From the NCBI RefSeq assembly GCF_023065955.2, contig NC_079873.1, positions 11,546,566 to 11,610,565 on the forward strand: DNA of 64,000 bases, given 5' to 3'. Both the position numbers and the translations under genes were made by a program. Under the pieces are notes generated by a model that was not told the origin of the DNA, did no database searches, and saw nothing but the letters and a program-made list of their open reading frames with translations. This document shows positions 12,691-24,300 of this stretch, in pieces (position 1 is the first letter of the stretch; each line of letters opens with the position of its first letter). This DNA comes from Ursus arctos. Lineage: Eukaryota; Chordata; Mammalia; Carnivora; Ursidae.

Positions 12691-13936
12691 GTCATCCTAG
12701 AGCACTTCAAATATGATTGAAATTGTAGAAAATTACACCATTTGGGGAATAAAACATCCCACATCCCGTGAAAAATGAAATAATCTAGATTAGAGTTAAG
12801 AACCCCCCAAAAGCAAGCAATGTAATATCGTATAAATCAGAGGATTCCATCTGATGGTCTAATTCTAGCTTGATGGACTGTAGGACTCACAGGGAATTTA
12901 AAGACCACCTCATGTCCAAACTCTATATTCATAAATCATAAAACAGCACAACAGCTCCAAGACACAGGGATCTGGACCTGTTCTGCATCCACATCCTTCT
13001 GGAGTCAGAAGGATCGGACTGGTAAGTGGTCTCTTGGGACTCAGTTCAGAATTAAAGTGTCCCCCCGCCCCCGCCACACACACACACAAAACACACCTAC
13101 CAGAGCTGGAAGGTACGTACAAATGATTCGTGAAATTCATGGTCTGCAGTTTCAGAAAGCAGATGGAACAGCAGGATCCTCGACTTCCTTGGGGCCACAG
13201 ACAGATGGAATATCCTAGGACATCCTGGGGCTTAACACAGAGCTCAGACATTCAACAAGATGTAAGTTGACCAAAAAATGCGCTCAGGAGAACACTTTGA
13301 AGATAGAAACTACAGTTCCTGAATGTTCTATGATATATATTTTAATTACTGAATATCTATGATATGTATTTTAATTTATCAGTATTTTCTTTTAAAGTTT
13401 CTGCCTTTGATATCAGGCTTAGAAAAGACCTTCCCTTTCATGTATATTCATGAACATTTTCTTTTAGTATGTTAGAGCATTTGAAATTTTTTAACATTTT
13501 CAGAAAACCAAGATTTGTTTTTGGAATGTGATGTTAAATAGGAATTTAAAATAATTTAACCTTTTGTTCCCAGGTAGTTAACTAAATTAACTTGATATTC
13601 CAAAGTTGTGAAAATCAGAAAAAGGTCTTGAACAGTACTAACAGAAATATGTTAGCCACGTGTATAATTTAAAATTGTATGGTAGTCACATTTAAAAAGT
13701 AAAAAGAAGTGGAATTAATTTTAATGATGAATTTTATTTAACCTAATATATTCAAATTATTACCATTTCAATGTGTGATCAACATCAAAATTATTATTTC
13801 ACATGTTTTGTACTGAATCTTCAAAACATGGTATTTTTTTTATATTACAGCGCGTCTCAATTCAGCCTAGACACATTTCAGCTGATCGACAGCCTAATGT
13901 GTCTTACGGCTCCTGTACCGAATAGCCCAGGTTTAG

Positions 13937-14160
13937 AGCAATGTTTCTCAATCTCAGCACTACTGGCATTTTGGACTGATAATGCTTTGCTGTGTGGAGC
14001 TGCCCTGGTCACAGGATGATTAGCTGCATCTCTGACCTCCACCCACTAGATGTCAGTAGCACCCCTCCCTCGGTCGTGGCAACTAAAATTGTCTCCAAAC
14101 TTTGCCGTTAAATGTCCCTAAGTTGGGGGGGAGGGCAAAATTGTCCCCAGTTGAGAATCA
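13937..14160 (-). mobile_element. MER20 hAT-Charlie element
   Basis: The plus strand follows MER20 in reverse: 'gtttctcaatctcagcacta', 'ctggcattttggactgataa', 'ccacccactagatgtcagta', 'aaattgtctccaaactttgc' and 'ccccagttgagaatca'. Both terminal blocks are present. It lies about 0.7 kb beyond the ASB11 poly(A) signal. Confidence 0.85.
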
Positions 14161-14827
14161 AAGGGCTAGAAAAACTGGGGGAAAAATACATGTTTGGAAC
14201 AAACCTTAGGATCATTTGAGAGAAAATTTTCTTCTTAGAAGCTAATATGACTCTAGTCACGGAACCACGACAGTAGTACTTAAAACAATTAAAGGTCTAT
14301 CCAACTTCCATGTTCCAACTTCACAAAAAGGAGGAGGCGAGAAAGAAGAGCTAGCAATGGGAAAAGCAGAAGGGGAACGAGTGGAAAAGAAGAAAAAGAG
14401 AGCGGGAGGGGAAGGCTGTGTTTTCTATTATAATCATCATGCTTATCTGGGGCCCAGACTCACAGAAATAATATTGACCCAGCTTTGAGCCCATCTCAGT
14501 GACTGGCATTAACATGTCAGACAAAAACCCTGAGGCTCTTGACTCTGCAAACAAGCTGATGGATGCTTAGGTTGCAATACCTATCAAACAGCGCCTGTGG
14601 GTTCAGCTAGTTGGGAGCGCCCAATGTTGCTCGAGCCTAGAACTGTTTGCTTCAAGGAACAGCATTTAGTATCAGAAGTGACGAGCGACAGACCCCAACT
14701 TCTGGGTGAGCTCATCTCTTCCAACATCTTTCTTATCGACCAGGACCTCAGTAACTGGAAGTTTCTGTTAACTGTGATGTTTTTAATGAATTCAGCATTT
14801 ACATATATATCGAAATTATAGCAGAGG

Positions 14828-14833
14828 TTTATT
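14828..14833 (-). promoter_or_regulatory. ASB11: Candidate ASB11 polyadenylation signal AATAAA
   Basis: The plus strand reads tttatt, that is AATAAA on the minus strand, 435 bases past the ASB11 stop. It is the first canonical hexamer I noticed downstream, which would give a 3' UTR of about 450 bases (roughly 14810-15267). Confidence 0.5.
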
Positions 14834-15267
14834 CACAGAAGCAAAGAAAGAAAGGGGAAGGGAAGGAGGAACTAAATCAGGAACACATCTTGAAATACTT
14901 ACTCTCAACATCATCTTATTCACCCAGATTTACACACGTCTGCATGATATTCAGAATATTGACCCTTAGATAATTAAAGATCATGAATCTTCAAACAGAT
15001 TATTTTCACTCCCCTTCACAGATTTTTAAAGTTTCTTAACAACAAAAGCTAATAACAAAAAGGCTCCTGGTTGTCCCTTGGTTAATGAGAGCATTAACCG
15101 GGAGTTTCTACTCCTCAAGGGTTCCAGTTCATCCGGGACCTACACTAACTGACTTAGTTCATTCGAAGATAGTCAGAGTCTAGTGGTTAGGCATCTACAC
15201 TAGGTACCCTGGATACAGCAGGCAACAACCTGCTTATTTCCAAGTATCTTCCCACGGCCATTTGGGA

Positions 15268-15392
15268 CTACTGGTACAGCAGGAATCTCTCCAGCAGTTC
15301 TGGAAGATGGAGTTCGTGGATGGTTTGATGACATGCTCGACCCAAGCACTTCCGGACACACAGGCGGCAGAGCTGGGAAAGAGCAGGTGGGC
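15268..15392 (-). CDS. ASB11: ASB11 coding exon 7 (SOCS box and stop)
   Basis: It begins after a ccccag acceptor and completes a Gly codon split by the intron. It encodes PPALSQLCRLCVRKCLGRAC followed by HQTIHELHLPELLERFLLYQ, then TAG at 15270-15268. The BC box (residues about 290-300) should bind Elongin C. The LPxP element of the Cullin-5 box reads LPEL at 312-315. This exon is too short for a simple ORF search; I found it by its SOCS-box sequence. Confidence 0.96.
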
Positions 15393-18300
15393 CTGGGGAA
15401 GAAATGAAAATGTGTGAAGCTCGTGGCAGTGGGGGTGGGGGAGAAGGGAAGACCAGAGGACTGGAAGAGGCTGAAATGTTCTACAAGCTTAAGAGAAGCT
15501 GGATCTGTACGTGGATGGCAGAGTGATGGAGCAGACACTAATACACACAGGGACCCCAGTTTGTCCCTCCGGGTGGGGACACATTTAAGTTGACCCTCTA
15601 AAGGTAATTGTATTAGTGATATTGAAGAGTGAGGCTAACCAGAGGCAAGCCAGAGATGAAGCATGCGGTCTAAAGGGAATGCACTTCATGTCCACCACAG
15701 CCGAACTCTGGAAAGAGCCCAGATGTCCACCGACAGAGGAATGGGTAAAGAAGATGTGGCATATCTATACAATAGAATATTACTCAGCCATCCCGAAGAA
15801 GGAAATCTTGCCATTTGCAATAACGTGGACGGAACTAGAGGGTATTATGCTAAGCAAAAGAAGTCCGTCAGACAAAGACAAACACCATTTGATTTCACTC
15901 ATATGTGGAATTTAAGAAACAAAACAAGAGGATCGTAAGTGAAGGGAAGGAAAAATAAGACGAAAACAGAGAGGGAGGCAAACCGTAAGAGTCTCTTAAC
16001 TCTACAGAATGAACTGAGGGTTGCTGGAGGGGAGGTGTTGGGGGGGGTGGGGTAACTGGGGGATGGGCATTAAGAAGGACACGGGGTGTAATGAGCACTG
16101 GGTATTGTATGCAACTGATGAATCACTGAATTCTACCTCTGAAGTTAATAATACACCATAGGTTAATTAATTGAATTTAAATAAAAAATTTAAAAAATAA
16201 ATAAAGGGAACGCCCTCTATTCATACACTGTACGTGCCAATGAACGTGATAATACTGGCCGAGGAGAAAGCACAAATGGAAGCGCTGAGCGGGCAGGAGC
16301 CTGAGACAGAGCTGCCCAGCAGCGGCCAGCTGCCGAGCGGGTGTTGGGGCCTGTATGGTCACAGAGGCCTCCTGGACCTCCTGGCCCTCGCTGCTCATGA
16401 GGTGGTGGCTGGGTCTCAAGTCCTACTAGGAGGGGCCCTCCATTTGCACAAGGCTCCCAGCTCAAGAGAGGATCTAGAGAAAGGACCCAATTCGCTTAAC
16501 CCCCATTATGCCCAGAACCTCAGTCTCAAGGAAGCTCGTGGAGTCATCACACCCATGGCTTTGAGTGGCTGAAGGAAAGTAAGGAGAGCCAAACTATGTC
16601 TGAACAGGACAAATGAGGTTTGGGCTGGAACACTAGTTTGAGGCATTTGTAATGTCCCATTATTCCCTAATCTGTCTCGGTAAAGATCTCTTCAAGTAGA
16701 CCTGTGTGGTTACTGGACGACACAAAGTTGTCCTTGTCAAGAAAATCCTACCATAACAGGATCTTGCACCCCATGAGAAATGGTGCCCTGCATATGCAAG
16801 TAGCCAGATAACATTTGATTTGATGTTTCCAAGGAGTAGCCATGTGATAGGAGCAGCAAATAACGGCCCTCGGTCAAAATCGCGGGAAGTCAGAATGGAA
16901 AGCATCTCTACCTGCCACCAAACTAAAGGTCCTCTGGAAAACAGTAGCGCAGACGAATTGTCCAGTCTGCCTACAGAAGTTCAGGCGCCAGAGTGAACTC
17001 TGACATAGCTGGCGCTCATCCTTCTGGAGGAAGCAGCTGTATTGATGACAGCAGATGACAGAAGAACTTAAATCCTGGACCTGGAGACGTTTTTGGTGGA
17101 AGAAAAGAGGAAATGTGACGAGTGCTATAAACCATCTTCTCAGCTAAGAGTCGGAAAGGACCTGGTATTTCCAAACAGGGAGCTGGAAAGGAAGATCGTG
17201 ATTCTTCAAGCAGACGTTCAAATAAAGAGCAATCCTTAATGACCTAGACCACTGGAGATAACCTCGACCAGTGGCACTCCAAGTGTGGCCTCGGACCACA
17301 GCATCAGCAGCATCACCTGGGAACCCAGTGGGTGTGCAGAGTCTGGACCCCACGGCAGACCTCCTGGATCCAAATCTGCATTTTAACGAGACACACCCAC
17401 CCCCCCACCCCCCGACTGTGTGATCTGTACTCACGGCAGAACTCAGGAAGCACTGACCTAGAAAATATGCCTAAAATTATTGAACCAAGCATTCCACTTG
17501 GAAGGCTTAGAAGACATGAGGGCGGATTCATAAGATGGAACCGGTGAGTGAAATAAAACCCTTCTCTGCCAGAAGCTGTTTCAGAAGGTTCAGGATAGGG
17601 CCAGCATAACATTAAAGAGTGCATGTTCCGGGGTTAGACTGCTTGGCTGGAATCCTAGTTCTAGGGTGGAGTCATATGACCTGCTGCAAGCCAGTATCTC
17701 TATGCTTCTCTTCTCCCATTTGCACCTGGGCTAGCACCAGTTACCCTAAAGTTCTCCCTGCTTTCAAGTTTTCAGAATTCAGGGAGATTAATCTACATTT
17801 CAAATTCAGCTCAGCGCCCGACACATGTATAAAGCTGAATAATTACTATTATTCTTTAATAGTCTCCCAAGCATACAAATGATCGGTAGAGGCTCGGATA
17901 ATGTTCTCTTTCTGTATGGACTTTGCATGGCTCGCTTTTGAATCTGGAATGCAGAGCGTTTGAGAGACTTGCCTTCTCTCCTCCGGCATCTGTAGCTCCA
18001 TTAGCCCGTGGTGGAAACGGGAGCGAGGCAGGGGCGGGGGGGGAGAAACAGACCAGGCAAGCAACTTCACCGTTTAGTCCCGGATCGGAAATACGCACTC
18101 CGTGTCCACCCTCCAGCCTCTAACGCGAGTATCGCGAATTTCCCCGAAAATGACAAAGCTGAGTCTTGGTCTACTCAGCTGTGCACTTAGGCCAGGATAC
18201 ACGGGGCAGTTCAACCTCCTCGTGGTGAAAACCAATTTCTCTGATTATTTTCTCGTTATGGAAAACGCACTGCGATACACCAGCCGTATAAATGCCATTA

Positions 18301-21300
18301 TGCGATAAGCATATAAAGTCTCATCCCAGTGATGCAAGTGAGACCTGCTGCCTTGCCACACGCCACTCCCAATTAAACAGAGAAAAGAACAAAGGTAAGA
18401 AAGTCTAGAGGGAAGACAGGAAGGAGAGAGCGCCGACGCGCTTAAGGGGGAGAAAGGGGCACCCAGCCCTTGCTCACCTTCCCGGAGCAGGAGAGCCTGC
18501 TCCACGCTGCTGTTGGGAGCGGCCAGATCCAGCGCGCTTTTGCCCTCGGCGTTTCTGCACTTCAGGGGAGCCCCGTAGTCGGCCAGCAGGTGGATGACTT
18601 CCACACTGGACCGCCTCGCCGCCGCATGCAGGGGCGTGTCCAGACGCTGGCCGCGGTCCACGCTGGCTCCTGAAGGAAGACGACCGCACGTCAACGCCAA
18701 ACGTCACCATGGAAATACCAGGAGCCTAAAACACGGCAGCTGCAGATAATGGCAACTGAAATGTCATGACGTATTTGACAGATCTTGGAAAATGCAGGAC
18801 TTAAGCCCAGAACCTCAGCAATGGCTACTGAGACCGCCTCAAACTATTTTGATGAGAAAAGTGAGGAAAGATATTTTTAGTCATTAAAAATACGTTACTC
18901 GCTTTCCCGTAGGAACTGTGTGACAAACAAAATTAAACATTTGCGGCTCCTTTCACACAGAATTATTGGTTTTTGGCAAAGGGTAAAGTGAAGTTTCTTT
19001 AGTATTTCTATTATTCTGGGCTCAAAAAAAAAAAAAAAGATTTCTGAACTACTACAGGGAGTAGTAAATGATGGGGGATAAAAAAAGACCAAAAAAAAAT
19101 CTTGGAGATAAAAATTCTTATTTAAAGGTTCTTAGTACACAGTCTACCTTTATGTCAGTAGCTAAGTTTGGGGAACCTTTAACTAAATAATAGTTTCAAG
19201 ACATTTTGCTTTTCCCTGGACTCCCAGTTTCTATATATGCGTTTCAGAATTAAAAAGGTTACTAAGGGGGCACCTGGGTGACTCAGTCAGTTAAGCCTCC
19301 AACTCTTGATTTCGGCTCAGGTCACGATCTCAGGGCCATGAGATCGAGGCCTGCATTGGGCTTCACACTCAGAAGGGAGTCTGCTTGAGATTCTATCTCT
19401 CTCCCTCTTCCTCTGCCCTTCCCCCCACCTCTCTCTCTCTAAAATAAATTTTAAAATCTTTTAAAAAAAATAATTAAAAATAAAAATTAAAAGGTTACTA
19501 AGGATCCTAGCAGAATTGGTCTAAAGGAATCTATGGCAAATGTCTGTTATTTTTGCTATGGGGCATCTTTCTGATAACCACGCCTAGATTCCCCTCTGGG
19601 AAACCATCCCCTCAGATTCCCAGTTTCAGGTGTTTCCAGTAAAGCCCAACACCACAGCATAGACTGACATCTAGGCCTAAGCCAATCACCGCATTGTACT
19701 CTCCTGGCCACCATGATTGGCTCAGAGATGGGCATGTGATTTGTAAGGAGCCAATGAAATAAAATTGTTTTTTCCCACTAGGACTTATGGGAAAGAAACC
19801 CTTACCCTCTTCTTAAACCACCAAGGAGAATCATACCAGGTAAATGGAGCCAATATCAAAGGAAGTAGACACTCATTTCTTTAGAAAAGTTCTGTTTCAA
19901 GCATTCCAACATCAAATATTGTCAGAACTTTATCCAGCCTGACAAGAACTTTGTCTTTAAAGCCATAGAAAGCCAACAAAGTTAATAGGTTCCTCTCACA
20001 AAAAGATTTCTGGAAGTTACCTAATTCTAGAAGTTTCTTCACACAGTCTACCCTCTGGTAGGTGCAGGCCACATATAGGGGAGTTCCAAGCTGAGGCAGT
20101 TCTTGGTCAATGTTAACGTTATTTGCCAGCAGGATCTCCATGCACTCTCTATGACCTGGTGGAAAAAAAAGATAACCTTACTCAAGTAAGGGAAATATTG
20201 ACTATTTATAGAACAATAGACTTGCTTATCTGGAATGGGCTTTAGAAATAACCTAGATTTTTTTTTAAGCAGAAAAATAATTTGCGGGGGGGGGGGGCGG
20301 TGGATCTTAGAAAACTCCAAACTCAAAACCATTAAAAAGAAAAGCATGCCCATACTTCCCCACTTAAATTCCCCTTTGCAGCCCTTGAGGTACCTTCAAC
20401 AAGACTAAGGGCTCTAAGGAGCACAGCTGAAATCACTCTCTACAATGAAGCCACCAGTTTATAAATAGAGGCTGCAAGATGCAGACGGGTGAACGACTTA
20501 TCCTATTATTATCCTGAAAAGCCAGAGCTCAAATGCAAGGCCGGGCCCTGATCCCTCTCCATTACAAATCCCTCATTCTCTTCTTCACCCATGTATGGTC
20601 TCACCTCCTTATTTTGGTTCAGCTGGAAGACACCTCTGAGAATAAAAAGCCTCGAATATAGAATATATTCAACTGCACTTTCAAAGCCTCAAATATAGGA
20701 TATATTTAACTGCACTTGCAAATTCGGTGGCTAACAAGAAGTATGCAGACAAGCATTGTCCTCGGAGACGCTGCCCAATGAACAGATTTGATTAATTTGC
20801 AGCATACGAAGGACTTGATCAGGAGCAAATACTTCTAGCAAAGAATTGACGGGAGCAAAGAATTGATGGGAGCTTATAGTTTGTTCTCTTTGAAGATTTA
20901 AGTGCTTTCTTTAAAAAAAAAAATCTTACCATCACTTCACCAATCTTTTCTTCATAAGATAACATAAAAGCAAGCCTCATCTCAAACCAGGTAGATTTAT
21001 CACAAATACTAAATTAAGTAGAAATATGCATTAAAATGTACAAATAAGGATCCTATGGATCCAAACTATTTGTTCACATACATAAATATTATACTGGGAT
21101 TCTAGCATCAATATGTCAAAGCATGGACTCAGACTGACCTAGTCTGTTGGCAGAGGCTTAAAGAATCCAGAACTAATCTCTAGTCAGTACCTAAAACTGC
21201 CTGGTAAATACAGGATATCTAATAAGCATTTTTAAGTAATTCCTGATCCTTTTGATTTTTTTCTTTCTTTTTCTTTGCAGAGGAAACTGAGCCTGGTCTG

Positions 21301-24300
21301 AGTTAAATTTAAGTACTCACAGGAAGATTTACGAAATTAATATATAAATAATAAGCACTAATATAACAGTATCTAAAACAATTAATTTGTTATTTATTCT
21401 TCCATTCCGTGGATGTGGGTCCCTAACATACTTGTAGATTCAGAAAAAAAAATACATAGAGACGCATGCATTCATGTGTTTATGATAAGCATGTATATAT
21501 TTTGTAGGCACACAGATACCAAACACTCCAACATAAAACCATCCAAGTACTGCAGAATTATTTCAGTAATTCAAACCATTCCCAATATTTATCCATTTTT
21601 AAATGTTTGGATAGAAATGTAACTAACAGATGAATTTTTACTTCAAATCAATATTTAAAAAATTTTTAAGACTTTTAGATCATTTCCAAAGTAGACCATT
21701 TCCCTTCAACTTAAAGGATGTACTTGGAGTTTGGGAAATGACCAGCATCAGTTATTAATCAATAGAAGTTTATTAAATATGTATAAGACATCAAAACCAT
21801 AGATACATTGAGATTTGGGCCTTTTGTTTCATTTAAAATAATCCACAAAGGGAAAAAAAAAGACAAAAAAATCAGACTCAAATACAGAGAACACACTGCC
21901 GGTTGCCAGAGGGGAGGGGGGCGGGGAGCTGGAGGGGGGCAGGGAGCTGGGTGAAACAGGCGGTGGGGATGAAGAGTACACTTGGGAGGAGCACCGGGTG
22001 ATGGAGGGAAGTGCTGAATTGCTGCTTTGTACTCCTGAAACTAATACAGTACTGTGCATTAATTATACTTCAACTGTTAAAAAATGGGAAAAAAGTAAAA
22101 GCACAGGAAAGAAAAATCTGCTGCAAAAAAAATTACCAAGTGACATGTTTAATAACCCGGGGCAAATCTTTCATTATTGCCTTTGGAAATAAAGACTTTC
22201 GTCCCCAATTAGACCAGCCAAGATCAGTGTTCTAACTTCCCCATTTTATTTCTTATCTCAATATAAGAGAATAACTCCACCACTGGGTAACAGAAATGTT
22301 GCTCTCTCGGCGTGACCTTTGACAAATGGCCTTGGCCTGTCAGTGATACCTTCTTGTTCATGTCTAGCCGATGCATAGAGTTTTTTAAAACCTCATTTGA
22401 CTCTCATTTCAAAAGTAACTGAGAATATAGGAGTCCAGAATCAACTCCAAGATTTCTAATGCCATGCTTTTTAAAGTTGCAACTTTTTTCCAGTAACTAA
22501 TGACCTTGAAGTCGGCAGCTCATCTAGAAAGAGTATATTGCTTCTTGCGGACAGTTAGGTTTAATCTTCCATTAGGGATCCTATCAGCCTTGGCTTTCAG
22601 ACGCTTTCATAATTTATTTTACTGGCTGATGTTTTATGGGCTTTGGGAGATGAGCTGTTCTTTTCTAGTAAAGACAGAGACATAAGCAAAGTACGACTCT
22701 TGGAAGTCACCCCTGCCATCCTGACCGGGCCAGCTGCCCCAAAACACCAGGAAAAGCTTCAAGAAAGGGCTGCCGAGAGACTGACTCCCCAGGAAATGTG
22801 ACATCTGAGAAAGCCGTTCCCAGGTCCCAAGAAGGGCGGCTGCATGCCCCACGGGTGTTTCCTGAAGGTTCAGGCACTCTGAAGTTGGTGCTCTGGGATT
22901 CTAAGCAACACGTAGCCTACCGGTGAAGGTCTGGCTGTGTCTTGCACGGTGACCACTGTACTGCTGCCGCCTGCACATCGGAGTGAGCCCCCCCCATGCG
23001 GTGCGTGCAGTGGGATGGCCCGTTTACCTCTCTTGACTGCCTCGTGGATGGGGGAAGCCAAGTGCGCCTCGGGCTGGGCCTTGGCTCCGAACTCCAGCAG
23101 CACGTTGACACACGCGGCGCTGCCGCTCCGGCACGCGTTGAACAGGGGCGTGGCTCCGTGAACCGTCACTCCGTTGACCTAGGGGAGAGCAGAGACCCAG
23201 AGGATTTGCCACTTTTCTATCACCCTTTCCAAGCGTGTACTCCTGTGCGTCTGCCTGGAGGAAGCTCCCAGGCTGGTGAATGAGGGAGGGAACGCTACAC
23301 CCTTAACAGTATTACGTTTTTTAGCTGCCAGTAGCCTATCAAGTCTCACCTGTACGTAATATCCCAAGTGGGGCAAAATGGGAGAAAGCTTTTCAAATGT
23401 ATTCATGGGTGTTCCAGAGCTTCTTAGGAGCCTCCTAATCATTGAGGAGTTGTCCTGTTTGGTGGTTAAGTACATGGCTTCTGGAATCATTAGCTTGGGT
23501 TCAAATCCCAGCACCCTCTCTTCTACCTGTTCAGGGATCTTGGTTGGGATACTAACTTTCTGTGCCTCAGTTTCCTTAAACTAGGATCATAAAAGAATCA
23601 ACCTCATGAGGTTATTGGGTGGATCAAGGGAGTTACTACAGGTCAAACACCTAGAACACTGCTTCAGGCCGAGTAAACATTTAAGCATTTGCAACAATTA
23701 TTTTCACTTTCCATTAATAAGGATCCGACTCCCGCTCCCAACCATGAACAAACATGGCAGGAACCAAAAATGCTGGGAGAAACCAGGTCCTCAAATCTGT
23801 GCTTGCAAAAAAAAAAAAAATCTCAGCAATTCCCCCACAGTTCTGTCTCTCTTGCCACAGTTCTGTGTCTCTTGCCACAAAGGTCCTTACTGGTCTATAA
23901 TCCATACACACCGCATGTGCCGGCAGTGACTCCCGACGAGATCGTGATCAAGCCAAAGGCACAAAGAAAATAGCCATCAGTGCGGTGTCCCTCGCTGCCT
24001 TCCGGGGACGTGGGAGGCATCTTTGAGTAGTAGCAATAGATTGGAATGAACGTCAGGGAACCAAAGCATTCTAATGGTGGGGAGGCTCTGACAGGATCGA
24101 AATGGAGGACAATAAAGGCTTGATGTCAAACCATTTGCCTCAACAACTCAGGATACATAATCAGGATCCTAAGTTTCTTTGTTTCAGAAACAAAAAAAAG
24201 AGGGTGCCTGGGGGGCTCAGTCAGTTAAGTGTCTGATTTTGGTTCAGCTCGTGATCTCAGGGTCTTGAGATCAAGCCCCGTGTATGGCTCCATTGGGCTC

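Larger units (their letters stand above)
6963..15267. other. ASB9-ASB11 intergenic region
   Basis: This holds the ASB9 5' UTR and promoter (not resolved; no clear TATA box), a CA microsatellite at 7166-7188, an antisense L1M fragment (8020-8710), two SINEC insertions (10636-10800, 11922-12111), sense L1M 3' pieces (10905-11030, about 11870-12370), an L2-like tail (about 12580-12690), a MER20 (13937-14160) and the ASB11 3' UTR from about 14828. No other coding exon was recognised. Confidence 0.6.
15393..18477 (-). other. ASB11: ASB11 intron 6
   Basis: A gt-ag intron. It contains a young truncated L1 (15680-16201), a MER5A (17268-17460) and a MIR (about 17617-17720). Reading frames at 16177-16572 are not gene-like. 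Confidence 0.85.
20156..23027 (-). other. ASB11: ASB11 intron 4
   Basis: A gt-ag intron. It holds a 37-bp tandem duplication (20648-20721), a second small one (20837-20870) and an L1 3' end (about 21870-22115). No exon-like frame remains. Confidence 0.85.
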
